Made by a program: the position numbers and the translations under genes. A stretch of DNA of 64,000 nucleotides from Planctomycetota bacterium (GTDB lineage Bacteria; Planctomycetota; UBA1135), in the NCBI GenBank assembly GCA_002705055.1, contig PAHY01000052.1, positions 1 through 64,000 on the forward strand, in the 5' to 3' direction. This document shows, one piece after another, positions 1-9,860 of this stretch (position 1 is the stretch's first letter; every line of letters starts with the position of its first letter). The notes below the pieces were generated by a model. The model saw only the letters and a program-made list of their open reading frames with translations. It did no database searches and was not told where the DNA came from.

Positions 1-729
1 CGCCGCTTCGTCCGAATGGCGCAGGTCGCCCGGGACTTTCACCTCGCTCGCCTCCAGGAGTGCACAGAGGCCGGTGGCATCGACGGCACCTTCCAGCTCG
101 ACGAGCTCGAGACCTTCGAGCATCACCGCAAGCTGAAGCCAGTCACGATGGCGGTTCTAATCGAGCGCAAGAGTTACTTCATCGTGCACACGCGCGCGGG
201 GCAGCTTGCGGCACGGGGTCGCCAGACGGAAGCTCAGCAAGAGCGCCTCGAGGAGATCCAAAGGAAAGAGGGCAAGCGGCGCTCCGCTTCACGCGCCTGC
301 GTGCGGGAGTGCTTCGAGGCACTCGGGAACGTGCTCGCTGCAGATCTTCCGATCCGGCTGCAGACGGACAAGAAGCGCACCTATCCCACCGAGTGCAAGC
401 GAGCCAACTTCCCTCGTGCGCTCTATCACCGGACGACCGACAGCCGTAGGCGCCGCGACTATCGCAACTTGCTCTTCCCGATCAACCACACCCTCGCGAT
501 GATGCGGGATGGGATGTCCTGCCTCGTGCGGCGCAGCTGGGGCGCCGCCAAGAAGATCAAGGGGCTCCAGCGCCACGCCTGGCTGTGGACGGCCTACAGG
601 AACTACGTCCGCGGCGTGACGGTAAAAACGAGAACGACCCCTGCCCAGTCGGCAGGGGTCTGTGATCAGCGCTGGCAGCTGAAGGAGGTCCTGAGGTGGC
701 GCTGGCCGTTGCGGATGGCGCAGCAATGA
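1..729 (+). CDS. Transposase (IS1-like/planctomycete-type), 5' end outside window
   Basis: Frame is open to base 1 (RRFVRMAQV...). Motifs LDELETFE..RKLKPVTMAVLIERKSYFIV and RTTPAQSAGVCDQRWQLKEVLRWRW resemble IS1-like transposases. Confidence 0.65.
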   Translation, partial: RRFVRMAQVARDFHLARLQECTEAGGIDGTFQLDELETFEHHRKLKPVTMAVLIERKSYFIVHTRAGQLAARGRQTEAQQERLEEIQRKEGKRRSASRACVRECFEALGNVLAADLPIRLQTDKKRTYPTECKRANFPRALYHRTTDSRRRRDYRNLLFPINHTLAMMRDGMSCLVRRSWGAAKKIKGLQRHAWLWTAYRNYVRGVTVKTRTTPAQSAGVCDQRWQLKEVLRWRWPLRMAQQ

Positions 730-744
730 GCCCACTCAAGGGGG

Positions 745-3108
745 TCAGACTCCCTCGGGTGATTCAAAGGCTGTCGGATCCGGAGTAACGCCCGGCTGAA
801 TCTCAAGGACCTGCTGAATCGCGCGCCCCGTAGCCTGATTGATGACCTCAGTCCGGAAGGGGACCTTCACGCCGTCCACCATGCGATAGTCGCCCATCCG
901 AATTCGGATCGACATGAAGCCGGCGCCATCCAGATCGACGTGGGCGTCGAGGCGGATCAGCTCGCCTTTCTCGCAGTCGAACCACATCTTGGCCGGCGGG
1001 CGGTCGCCTTTCTTGCCGATCAGCACCCAGCACTCCTGGTCGCGGAAGGTGGCCTTGCCGTCGAGCAGGACCTCGTCGTAGACCGTGCGGAAGTCGCCGA
1101 CGGCGAGCGCCATGCCGCTGTTCTCCATGGCCTCGGTGACCTCCTGCTCATTGAGCACCTTGAAGGGCTCAAAGTCGGACTGCACCCATCCGCTGTCCAG
1201 GGTCAGAGCCGACTTGGTCATGCCGAAGGGGCCGAAGTCGAGCGTCATGATCGAGCGGCCTTCGGCATCGGCCGCGACGGTCATCTCGCCGCGGACGCCG
1301 GACTGCTGCACGAGCATCTCGAGTTTGGCGGTGTAGCCGCCCCACGCTGCATAGGCCGCGCCGCGGCCGGCCGGGTCGAGCAGCTCGTAGACCTCCGCGA
1401 GAGTCGGCAGGCCGTCTTCGGGGCCGGCGACGAACTCGAGGTAAAGCTCGGTGCCCTTCTCCATGTGTTGCATGCCCTGCGGCACGCCGGTGGGGTCGAG
1501 CTGGAAGCGCGTGGCCATGTCCTCGACCGCGCGCCACGCACGCCAACCTTCTTCATCGGGGGCATGCAGCTCGAAGGCCATCTGGTTAGGCACGTCGACC
1601 GCAAGGCGGTTGTTGCGCAGGCGGACCGTCCAGATTTCGTCCTTTTCCGCGAGGCGATAGGTGCCCAGATAGGGGCGCAGCTCGTTGAGCGGCACCTCGA
1701 TCGGGACCTCGTAGCCTTCGCGCGGCATCTCGAGCTTGGCGCCGCCCTGATGCAGCACCATTGTGTGGACGCCATGCTCCTCGTCCTGCTGGAAGGACAT
1801 CTTGATGGTGTCGGTCAGCACCCAGGCCCACATGCCTTCGTCATCCGGCATCTTCAGCTCGAAGGTGCCCTGGCCCGGCACGATCACGGCCAGCGCGCCA
1901 TCCTTGTCGACAGTCTCAAGCGACTCGCCGTTGAAGGGCGGAAAGTCGGCCACGAACTTGCCCAGGTAGGGGCTGAGGTCGAGCGCTTCGGCCTCGACCG
2001 CCGTGTCGTCCTCGCCGGGCAGCGGCCCGAGCAGCGCCTCCCAAACGATCGGGTCGATGCGGCCCTGGATGCCCGCACCATTCAGATTGCACAGCATCAC
2101 GAAGCCGTAGCCCGCGTCCGGCAGCATGCCGACCTTGGCCGAGTAGCCATCGATGTTGCCGCCGTGCTCGATCCAGCGTTGGCCCTGCCAGTCATGAAGC
2201 ATCCAGCCCATGCCGTAGCCGACCTCCGGAGCGATGTCGATATTCGACTTCCAGCACTCTTCGATGCTCTCAGCGGAGACGATCTGCTCGCCCTGCCAGT
2301 TGCCCATGTTGAGCTGGAACTGCACCCAGCGCGCCATGTCGGCGGCGTTCGAGTAGATCGAGCCAGCCGGGCCGACGTTGGAAATATTGCGCGGCGGCAG
2401 TGCCTCGTGCGCCTCGTCGTCGCGGTCCCAGCGGTAGCCGGTCGCGCGGCGCGCGTCGTGGGTCGCGCGCGCGAAGCTGGTGGTAGTGCTGGCCATGCCG
2501 AGCGGATCAAAGAAGCGCGTTTCCAGCAGCGCATTCCAGCTGGCATCGGCCACGTTAGCCGCCGCCGTTCCGGCGGCGAGGTACTGGATGTTGTTGTAGA
2601 GGAAGGTCTCGTGATAGCCGCGGAAGGGGCGCGCGCCGGCGGCCGTCTCGAGGATCAGCTCCGAGGGCGCCTTGCCCGAGGCAAACAGCAGCCCCATGCG
2701 CGGGTAGCCGGTGCGGTGGGACAGCAGGTCGCGCAGCGTGATCGTCTCGCCCTCGCTGCCTTCGAGGGTCCACTGCGGGACGACCTCGACCGCCGGGACG
2801 TCCCAGCTGATTCGGCCCTCATCGACTAGGTCGCCGATCAGGGTCGATGTGAAGGCCTTGGTGGTCGAGCCGATGGCGTACAGCGTCCGCTCGTTGGCGG
2901 CGCGGCCGGACTCGAGATCGGCGGCGCCGAAGCCGCCGGCCCAGAGCACGCCGTCGCGGTTGACCAGCGCGAAGCCGACGCTGGGGACATGAAACTCGAC
3001 GCGGGCTTCCTCGATGCGCTGCTGGAGCAGGGCGAGGCGATCGGTGAGTTGATCGGGTTCCTGGACGGCGATCGCCCAGGGGGAGCACAGCAGAAGGGGG
3101 ATGAACAT
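745..3108 (-). CDS. Secreted serine hydrolase, beta-lactamase class C-like, with C-terminal repeated beta modules
   Basis: Signal peptide; SxxK in GSTTKAFTSTLIGDLVDEGRI; HGGNIDGYSAKVGMLPD; tandem PYLGKF/PYLGTY modules after the catalytic domain. Confidence 0.85.
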   Translation of the reverse strand: MFIPLLLCSPWAIAVQEPDQLTDRLALLQQRIEEARVEFHVPSVGFALVNRDGVLWAGGFGAADLESGRAANERTLYAIGSTTKAFTSTLIGDLVDEGRISWDVPAVEVVPQWTLEGSEGETITLRDLLSHRTGYPRMGLLFASGKAPSELILETAAGARPFRGYHETFLYNNIQYLAAGTAAANVADASWNALLETRFFDPLGMASTTTSFARATHDARRATGYRWDRDDEAHEALPPRNISNVGPAGSIYSNAADMARWVQFQLNMGNWQGEQIVSAESIEECWKSNIDIAPEVGYGMGWMLHDWQGQRWIEHGGNIDGYSAKVGMLPDAGYGFVMLCNLNGAGIQGRIDPIVWEALLGPLPGEDDTAVEAEALDLSPYLGKFVADFPPFNGESLETVDKDGALAVIVPGQGTFELKMPDDEGMWAWVLTDTIKMSFQQDEEHGVHTMVLHQGGAKLEMPREGYEVPIEVPLNELRPYLGTYRLAEKDEIWTVRLRNNRLAVDVPNQMAFELHAPDEEGWRAWRAVEDMATRFQLDPTGVPQGMQHMEKGTELYLEFVAGPEDGLPTLAEVYELLDPAGRGAAYAAWGGYTAKLEMLVQQSGVRGEMTVAADAEGRSIMTLDFGPFGMTKSALTLDSGWVQSDFEPFKVLNEQEVTEAMENSGMALAVGDFRTVYDEVLLDGKATFRDQECWVLIGKKGDRPPAKMWFDCEKGELIRLDAHVDLDGAGFMSIRIRMGDYRMVDGVKVPFRTEVINQATGRAIQQVLEIQPGVTPDPTAFESPEGV

Positions 3109-3109
3109 C

Positions 3110-3973
3110 TCAGACGGAGAAAACAGCCGAGAGCAGTACGGTGATGAGCAGGACCGCGGAGGAGAAGATCTGCCAGAATCCGAGCAGGATCATCTTGATC
3201 ACGGTGATCGCCCAGTGCTGATCGTAGACCCGCCGCAGCGCCAGGAAGAGGTGGACGGGCAGGTAAACCGCGTGCCCGGCGATCCACAGCCAGGCCTCAT
3301 TGATCAGAATGCTGGGTCCCAGCACCAGCAGCCACGCCGAGTAGAAGTGCGTGGCGAAGATGAAGTGGTCGAAGAAGTAGCGCCGGCGCAGCAGGTAGAA
3401 GAATTTGAGTCCCAGCGCGAACAGCGGCACCGCGACCAGCAGCGTGGTCGGGATGGATCCGATCATCCCCCGGTAGATCGCGAAGTCGCGCATCTCCGGG
3501 CTCATCTCATTGAGCTTCTCGATCTTGGCGGTCAGCCGCTCATTGACCCAATTGGTCAGCAGAGTGCCATCGGGAAACAGCTCGATCTCGTCGATCGGGA
3601 TCGTGCTGTCTTCCTGCCCCTCACTGTTCGTGACCTTGAAGAGCGAGCCGGCCCGTTCGGGCAGCACGAACGAGAGCGAAGCAAAGAACAGCAGTGAGAT
3701 CACCAGGTACAGCCGCAGCGGCGGCACGTACTTGACCCAGCGCTCCCTCAGGTTCTCCTTCGTCACCCAGCCCGGCTTGGTCATCAGCGGGACCAGCGTC
3801 TGCCAGAGCCGGCTGTCGTAGGCGAAGCTGTGGGCGAAGAAGTCGGCGACCACCATCCAGAAGGTGAGTCTGCGGATCTTGGTCGATTGCCCGCAGGCGC
3901 TGCAGTAGGGCGTCGAGACCGGGGCGTCGCAGTTCAGGCAGCGAGACGGTGGGGCCGGGGGAGTCGCGTCCAC
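3110..3973 (-). CDS. DUF3667-like membrane protein with N-terminal zinc ribbon
   Basis: CLNCDAPVSTPYCSACGQ plus several TM segments. GTG start at 3973 chosen because the longer ORF upstream is not protein-like. Confidence 0.75.
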   Translation of the reverse strand: MDATPPAPPSRCLNCDAPVSTPYCSACGQSTKIRRLTFWMVVADFFAHSFAYDSRLWQTLVPLMTKPGWVTKENLRERWVKYVPPLRLYLVISLLFFASLSFVLPERAGSLFKVTNSEGQEDSTIPIDEIELFPDGTLLTNWVNERLTAKIEKLNEMSPEMRDFAIYRGMIGSIPTTLLVAVPLFALGLKFFYLLRRRYFFDHFIFATHFYSAWLLVLGPSILINEAWLWIAGHAVYLPVHLFLALRRVYDQHWAITVIKMILLGFWQIFSSAVLLITVLLSAVFSV

Positions 3974-3990
3974 AGCGGTACAGTATCCGC

Positions 3991-4452
3991 ATGCCGCGCC
4001 TCCTGATCGCCGCTCTCTGCCTGCTGCTGGGCACGGTCGCATGCAGCACCCCCGCGAAGAAGCAGCGCCCCGCGCCGCCGATGCTGGAGTTCCGCATCGA
4101 GGCCGATCCGGGCGAGGTCGAGGCCGCCGGGGTCTCGCTGCTGCAGATTCACGGCGAGAACGTGCATCTGCTGCCCGGCAAGCGCTTCCTGATCGAGCAC
4201 GCGACCGTCGAGGACATCGGCTCGGGGCGCAACGGGGTGCACTTCTACGTCTATCCCGAACAGCGCGATGACTTCCGCCGCTGGACCGGCCAGTACGTCG
4301 GCCGGCGCATGGCGGTGCTTCACAAGGGGCGCCCGCTTTCGCTGGCCAAGCTGATGGTCGCGCTGCCCGGAGAGGGGGTCATCGCCGGCGGGCGAGCCGG
4401 CCTGTCCAAGACCGAGGCCGAGCGTCTGGCCGCCGACCTCAGCCGCTACTAG
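3991..4452 (+). CDS. Lipoprotein, SecD P1-like fold possible
   Basis: MPRLLIAALCLLLGTVACSTP lipoprotein signal; MLEFRIEAD.. and GRPLSLAKLMVALPGEGVIAG. Confidence 0.65.
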   Translation: MPRLLIAALCLLLGTVACSTPAKKQRPAPPMLEFRIEADPGEVEAAGVSLLQIHGENVHLLPGKRFLIEHATVEDIGSGRNGVHFYVYPEQRDDFRRWTGQYVGRRMAVLHKGRPLSLAKLMVALPGEGVIAGGRAGLSKTEAERLAADLSRY

Positions 4453-6926
4453 GCAGCGGAAATGCCATCGTCGTCCTCGTCCTCGGCGCCGAGGTAGAAG
4501 GACCAGTCCTCTTCTTCGGTGGCGCGCTCGACGACTTCCTCAAACTGCAGGAAGCGCTCCCATGCGTGGCCGGACATCGGCCGTTCGCCGTAGCGGCGAG
4601 CGTAGAGCATCTGCGTGATCGGCAGCAGCGTGCGAAAGCGTGCGCCGAAGCGCTCAATGAAGCGGCGCGAGAACTCGAGCGGAGTGCGCAGGCCGCCCGG
4701 CCGGAACCCCAGTCGCTGCAGCAGGCCGACGACGCGGCGGTAGTCATCGTCGAAGCTCAGCATCTCGGGGAGCGGGGCGCTGCCTGCCACGCCGCCGGTG
4801 CCCGGCTGGGGGACCCGATCGATCTCGTCCGGATCCTGCGACTTCATCAGGCCGCGCATCGTGATGACGATGAGCAGCACGATCAGGAAGTAGAGGAAGT
4901 ACTCGTCCAGTCTTGAGCGCGGCTCCTCTTCGGTCGCGAGCTCTTCGGCGGCGGCCTCCGGATCGAGACTCGGGTCATCGAGCGCGGGATCGGCCGCATC
5001 GTTCAGCGCGGACTCCGAACTCGGGTCGGCGAGCGGGTCATTCGCTTCGGTGGCCGCGGCCTCCTCTTCGGCCAGGGCCGCAGCGGCGCGCTCGGCGGCT
5101 TCCTGGCGACGCAGCTCCTGGGTACGCAGCGCGACCGCTTCCTGGAGGCCGAGCGTGGGGGTGGGGTCGATCGGCACCCATCCCTCGCCGACCAGGCGCA
5201 CCTCGACCCAGGCATGGGCGGCCTGGTCGCCGGCGACGTAAGCCCCGCGCTCCGGGTCCCATTCGGTGACGCGATAACCCGCGGCGACCCGGGCGGGGAC
5301 GTCGAGCATCCGCAGCATGAGCATGGCCGAGGTCGCAAAATAGGTGCAGTAGCCTTCGCGTTGCGCGAGGAAGCTGGCGAGCCCTTCCAGGCCGGGGTCG
5401 GGGGCGCTCAGCGAATAGGAGTAGCCGCGTTTGAAGTGGCCCAGGACCGCGCGCAGCACTTCCTCGCCCGCGTCGAGTTCATCTATCTGGGTGCGCAGCG
5501 CCTCGATGGTCGGCCGCCAGGCGGAGTCCGAGGGCAGCCGCAGAAAGCGTCGATCCGAGCGATCAAAGACCGGGCGGCGCAGGGACAGCACATCGCCGAA
5601 GGGCAGGCGCGTTCGGAAGGTGAACTCCTGAATCGGCTTGCCGTCATCCGGGACCGTCACCATGCCGGCCGCGCGGTGCTCCAGTTCGGCGCGCCGTGCC
5701 GCGATCATCGGTTCGATTCGCGGGATGGTCAGGCGCGGCGAGCCGGAGCCGGGGGCGCGCAGCGCGCTGACCGCCACCTGGAGGTCGACCTGCACGCCGC
5801 GCAGCGGATCGGTGACGACCTGTGTCCAGCCGTCGCGCGCGCCGTCGTCAGCGTCGCCGTAGCGCCGGCGCGGGTCGTAGCGTGCCGGCAGCAGACCCTC
5901 CGGGCCGAAGCCGTCGTAGGTCGTCGTCATCAGGTAGGCCGGTGCAGCGCGGCTGAAGCGGCGCTGCTGCGCGCGCGGCGAGACGACTCGCAGCTCAAGG
6001 CGCTTGCTCTGTTCGCCGCGGACCATGCTGGACGCCCCCAGAAAGTCGAGGGAGTCGGGGAAGCGACGGATCACGCGCGGCGGCTGGCTGGAGTCCGCCT
6101 CGTTCCCGGCGGCCGACACGCTGCCCGAGCTGCCTGCGCTGCCGCTGCGACCCGAACCCGAGGAGGAATCGGAGCTCTGCGCGCTGCCGGAGTCGCCTTC
6201 GTCCTCGGAGACCACGCTGCCCCACTCGCCGCTGCCGCCGTCGCCGGCGAACCACTGCGCATAGCTCTCCTGCGCCATCGTGCTGGCGCGGAAGCTGGCC
6301 GGGACGAGCAGCAGCAGGAGCACACCCATGGCGCAGCCGATCAGCGCGCGCCCGCGCAGCCCGCGCTCACTCTCTTCGGGCTGCAGGTGCGCGCCGCGTC
6401 GGACCTGGCGCCGCGCATGTCGCGCCTGCACCCAGAGGATTCCGGTCGCGGCCAGGCACAGGTTGGGGGCGGCGATCAGCGCCGCCACCGAACCCGACCA
6501 GTGCGCCGCGACGCCGCCCGCCGCGAGCGCCGACAGCACGAAGCTGGCGATGGCGAGGTCGTCGGAGCGCGCGTGGCGCTGGAACAGAATCGCCAGCACG
6601 GTGAGCAGCAGCGGGAAGAACAGCGCGCTGCTGATGCCGACGAAGGGAATCAGGCCCAGCGCCAGCGCGCGCAGCACGATATCCAGGTACTGGCCTTCGC
6701 GCCCCAGCCGCTGGATCACCCGTCCCGGCCAGGGCAAGGCGAGGCACAGGATCGGCAGCAGCGTGTGCGTCGGGTCGACGTAGAGCGCGCCGGCGATCGT
6801 CGCGGTCGCGAACAGCGCGGCCAGCACGCTCAGCCAGTGGATCCACACGTCCATTTCGCAGGGACCGTGCACGCCGAATAGGCGTTCGCGCAGACGCGGG
6901 CGGGTGGCGGACGGATCCACGTTCAT
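4449..6926 (-). CDS. Transglutaminase-like (TgpA-type) membrane protein
   Basis: Multiple N-terminal TMs; transglutaminase core REGYCTYFATSAMLMLRMLDVPARVAAGYRVTEW...HAWVEVRLVGEGWVPIDPTP; start MNVDPSATRPRLRERL overlaps previous CDS by ATGA. Confidence 0.85.
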   Translation of the reverse strand: MNVDPSATRPRLRERLFGVHGPCEMDVWIHWLSVLAALFATATIAGALYVDPTHTLLPILCLALPWPGRVIQRLGREGQYLDIVLRALALGLIPFVGISSALFFPLLLTVLAILFQRHARSDDLAIASFVLSALAAGGVAAHWSGSVAALIAAPNLCLAATGILWVQARHARRQVRRGAHLQPEESERGLRGRALIGCAMGVLLLLLVPASFRASTMAQESYAQWFAGDGGSGEWGSVVSEDEGDSGSAQSSDSSSGSGRSGSAGSSGSVSAAGNEADSSQPPRVIRRFPDSLDFLGASSMVRGEQSKRLELRVVSPRAQQRRFSRAAPAYLMTTTYDGFGPEGLLPARYDPRRRYGDADDGARDGWTQVVTDPLRGVQVDLQVAVSALRAPGSGSPRLTIPRIEPMIAARRAELEHRAAGMVTVPDDGKPIQEFTFRTRLPFGDVLSLRRPVFDRSDRRFLRLPSDSAWRPTIEALRTQIDELDAGEEVLRAVLGHFKRGYSYSLSAPDPGLEGLASFLAQREGYCTYFATSAMLMLRMLDVPARVAAGYRVTEWDPERGAYVAGDQAAHAWVEVRLVGEGWVPIDPTPTLGLQEAVALRTQELRRQEAAERAAAALAEEEAAATEANDPLADPSSESALNDAADPALDDPSLDPEAAAEELATEEEPRSRLDEYFLYFLIVLLIVITMRGLMKSQDPDEIDRVPQPGTGGVAGSAPLPEMLSFDDDYRRVVGLLQRLGFRPGGLRTPLEFSRRFIERFGARFRTLLPITQMLYARRYGERPMSGHAWERFLQFEEVVERATEEEDWSFYLGAEDEDDDGISAA

Positions 6927-8059
6927 GCGCGGCGCAGGATGCGGGTGCGGGCGGGCATCGCGCGAGCCTCGCGGAAGTAGGCGCGCAGCCGTCGCTGATC
7001 CCGTGCGTCGAGCACGCTGCGCTTGGGGTGGGGATGGGGGGCCGGATCGAGTCCGCCCGAGTGCACCAGGACGACGGCGCCGCCGTCGAGCAGCCCGGGT
7101 GGAATGCGGGCGGGTGCGTTGGAGTCGGCTTCGACCTCTGCGAGCGCAATGAGCACCTGGTTCAGGCCATCGCGCCCGGGGCGCGGCCGCCAGCTGCGCA
7201 CGCTCGAACCCACCAGCGTCACCCGCACCGGCTGGCGGCGTCGCATCAGCGACTCGACCAGCGTGGCGGCCAGACTGATCGACCGCTCGAAGGCGAAGCG
7301 ATTCCGTCGCCGCGCCGCCGTCCCGAGGTGCAGGATCACGTGCATCGCCGGCCGCTGGATGAACTGGTTCTGTCGGACCAGCAGCTCGCCGCGCCGCGCG
7401 CTGGCCTTCCAGGCGATCTGCCGCTGCGGCAGACCCGGGCGCCATTCCTGCAGCGCGAAGAACTCGCCAGGCCGCCAGGTGCCGCGCGGCCGCTGACGAT
7501 CGGGTTGCAGCTCGTCGGGCAGGACGCGTTCAGTTTGGCGCAGTTCGCCCAGTCGAGGCAGCCCCAGCAGATCGACCCGAATCTCAAACTGACGCCGCCA
7601 GCGCAGCAGCCCAAAGGGAAAGCTGGACGAGACCTCGACGCGGTACTGCGTATGCCGACCGCGGCGCGGAACGCGCAGCAGCGGTTCCAGCCGGGTCTCG
7701 ACGCCGGCGCCGAGGCGCGGCCGATAGCCCGAAATCCGACGCACCCGCTCGGAGCTCAGCACGTGGCCGACCAGCAGATCGCGGGCGGCCCAGCTCTGCG
7801 AGTGGTTGCGCAGACGCAGGTCAACCGGCACCGCTTCCCAGGCAAAAGCGGAAGCCGGCAGCTCGGCGCCCACGTCGATGGCGCGCAGATTCCAGCGGCC
7901 GAACACCCAAGAGCCTCCGAGCAGCACCACCCAGATCGAAATCAGCAGCGGCAGCAGTTCCGGCGCGACCCAAGGAATCGGGATCGCCGTCGACAGCAGT
8001 GGCCCCAGCATCGCCGAGGCTTTCACCTCGGGGCGCGAAGGGGTCGCGTCGAAGTTCAT
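6923..8059 (-). CDS. DUF58 domain-containing protein
   Basis: RGTWRPGEFFALQEWRPGLPQRQIAWKASARRGELLVRQ; operon position between MoxR and transglutaminase genes. Confidence 0.85.
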   Translation of the reverse strand: MNFDATPSRPEVKASAMLGPLLSTAIPIPWVAPELLPLLISIWVVLLGGSWVFGRWNLRAIDVGAELPASAFAWEAVPVDLRLRNHSQSWAARDLLVGHVLSSERVRRISGYRPRLGAGVETRLEPLLRVPRRGRHTQYRVEVSSSFPFGLLRWRRQFEIRVDLLGLPRLGELRQTERVLPDELQPDRQRPRGTWRPGEFFALQEWRPGLPQRQIAWKASARRGELLVRQNQFIQRPAMHVILHLGTAARRRNRFAFERSISLAATLVESLMRRRQPVRVTLVGSSVRSWRPRPGRDGLNQVLIALAEVEADSNAPARIPPGLLDGGAVVLVHSGGLDPAPHPHPKRSVLDARDQRRLRAYFREARAMPARTRILRRA

Positions 8060-9000
8060 GCCGGCACCTTGACCTGATCGAGGATCTCCTCGAGCACGTC
8101 GGAGGTGTCGAGGTCGGTCTCGCGGAGCGGTGCCAGCAGCACGCGGTGTGCGACGACCGGCACGAACAGCTCCTTGAGATCGTCCGGGATCACGTAGTTG
8201 CGTCCGCTGAGCAGCGCCTGCGCCTGCGAGGCGCGCCGCAGGTCGATCGCCGCGCGCATGCTGGCGCCGAGCGCCAGCTGACGCGAGCGCCGCGTCGCCT
8301 CGACCAGGTCGAGCAGATAGCCCGTGAGGCTGTCATCGAAGGCGATCTTCGGCACGGCGCGCATGAAGCCCTGCAGCGCCTCCAGATCGAGCACCGGCTT
8401 GAGCTCGGTGATGCGCCGACCCAGGTGCGGGTCTTCCAGAATGCGCTGCGAGGCCTCGCGGTCCGGGTACCCGATGGACAGCCGCATCAGAAAGCGGTCG
8501 AGCTGCGACTCGGGCAAGGGATAGGTGCCCTCAAAGTCGACCGGGTTCTGCGTGGCGATGACGAAGAAGGGCTTGGGCAGCTCGTGGGTCGTGCCGTCCA
8601 CCGACACCCGCCCCTCGGCCATCGCTTCCAGCAGACAGGATTGGGTGCGCGGCGAGGTGCGGTTCAGTTCGTCGGCCAGCACCACGTTGTGGAACACCGG
8701 CCCGGCGTGAAACTGAAAGCTCTCGCGCTTCATCGAGTAGAGGTTCACGCCCAGCACATCGCTGGGCAGCAGATCAGCCGTGAACTGCACGCGCTGAAAG
8801 CTGCCGCCGATCGAGCGCGCGAGCGCCCGCGCCAGCGAAGTCTTGCCGGTGCCGGGGACATCCTCGAGCAGCACGTGGCCGCCCGCGAGCAGCGTCGTGA
8901 TGGCGCGCCGGACCGTTTGCGGCTTGCCGAAGATGACGCTTTCGACCTGTTCGACGAGATCCTGCAGGGTCGAGGCTTGGAGACGGGGACGCTCGCTCAT
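8056..9000 (-). CDS. MoxR family AAA+ ATPase
   Basis: Walker A GHVLLEDVPGTGKTSLARALA; Walker B VVLADELNRTSPRTQSCLLEAMAEGRVSVDG; FVIATQNPVDFEGTYPLPESQLDRF. Confidence 0.93.
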   Translation of the reverse strand: MSERPRLQASTLQDLVEQVESVIFGKPQTVRRAITTLLAGGHVLLEDVPGTGKTSLARALARSIGGSFQRVQFTADLLPSDVLGVNLYSMKRESFQFHAGPVFHNVVLADELNRTSPRTQSCLLEAMAEGRVSVDGTTHELPKPFFVIATQNPVDFEGTYPLPESQLDRFLMRLSIGYPDREASQRILEDPHLGRRITELKPVLDLEALQGFMRAVPKIAFDDSLTGYLLDLVEATRRSRQLALGASMRAAIDLRRASQAQALLSGRNYVIPDDLKELFVPVVAHRVLLAPLRETDLDTSDVLEEILDQVKVPA

Positions 9001-9069
9001 AGGAGGCGCGCCCACTTGCGGCGCGTCCCCGTTTTACCAGAGCCCGGGCGCGGGGCTTACAATCGAGGC

Positions 9070-9804
9070 ATGGCGGAGAGCAGCGTGTTGCGGGCAGTCG
9101 TGCAGATCGGCCTGGTCGTTTGGCTGGCTGGCGCGGGTGCCTGCGCGGGGCCGACGGTGCAGGGCGACGCGGCCGCGGAAGCCGCGGCGAGCTCGGATCA
9201 GCTGACGCGCGCGCAGGTCATCGAGCACGCCCGCGCCTTCGCGGAGCATCGCTGGTCGGCTTCCGAGGCGAACGTCTTCCATGGTGAAGATCGCTTCGGC
9301 AATCGCATCGACACGCCGGATCGCCCGGGCTCGGGCCTGGACACCGGCTGGTCCACCGATGGCGAGCCCAATCAAGGGGTGGCTTACCAGTGGGGTGGCT
9401 TCTCGACGATCGCCGAGTTCGAGGCCGGAGTCGCGGCGGGCAAGTGGGCCGGGCATCTCCCCACCGATGGCGCGTCCTTCTTCACGCCCGAAGCCGTGGG
9501 GGTGGATTGTTCCGGGCTGGTGTCGCGGGTCTGGCGGCTGCCGCGCAAGGAGTCGACCCGCAGCCTGCCGCGCATCTGCCGGCGGCTTGACGATTGGGAC
9601 GAGCTGCTGCCCGGAGATGTGCTCAACCGCGTGGATCGGCACACCATGATCTTCGTCGAGTGGGCGAATCCGGCCCGGACGGAGCTGCGCGTGATCGAGG
9701 CGACCACCCGCGAGGGCCGGGTCCACGAATCCGTGCACGAACGGCAGGAACTGCAACGGCGCGGTTACCAGGCCTTGCGCTACCCGCCATTGGCCACGCG
9801 CTAG
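9070..9804 (+). CDS. Lipoprotein with NlpC/P60-like cysteine peptidase motif
   Basis: Signal MAESSVLRAVVQIGLVVWLAGAGACAG; GVDCSGLVSRVWRLP...LLPGDVLNRVDRHTMIFVEW. Confidence 0.7.
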   Translation: MAESSVLRAVVQIGLVVWLAGAGACAGPTVQGDAAAEAAASSDQLTRAQVIEHARAFAEHRWSASEANVFHGEDRFGNRIDTPDRPGSGLDTGWSTDGEPNQGVAYQWGGFSTIAEFEAGVAAGKWAGHLPTDGASFFTPEAVGVDCSGLVSRVWRLPRKESTRSLPRICRRLDDWDELLPGDVLNRVDRHTMIFVEWANPARTELRVIEATTREGRVHESVHERQELQRRGYQALRYPPLATR

Positions 9805-9860
9805 TCGCGCTTCGCACCGCCGCGCGATGAGCCCCCTGCCCGCCTGCTGAAATCACGACG

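Noticed and set aside
940-2829. 629-aa plus-strand ORF opposite the serine hydrolase; similarly 5214..6881 and 24042..26282
   Set aside because: High-GC antisense ORFs without motifs; opposite strand carries clear families.
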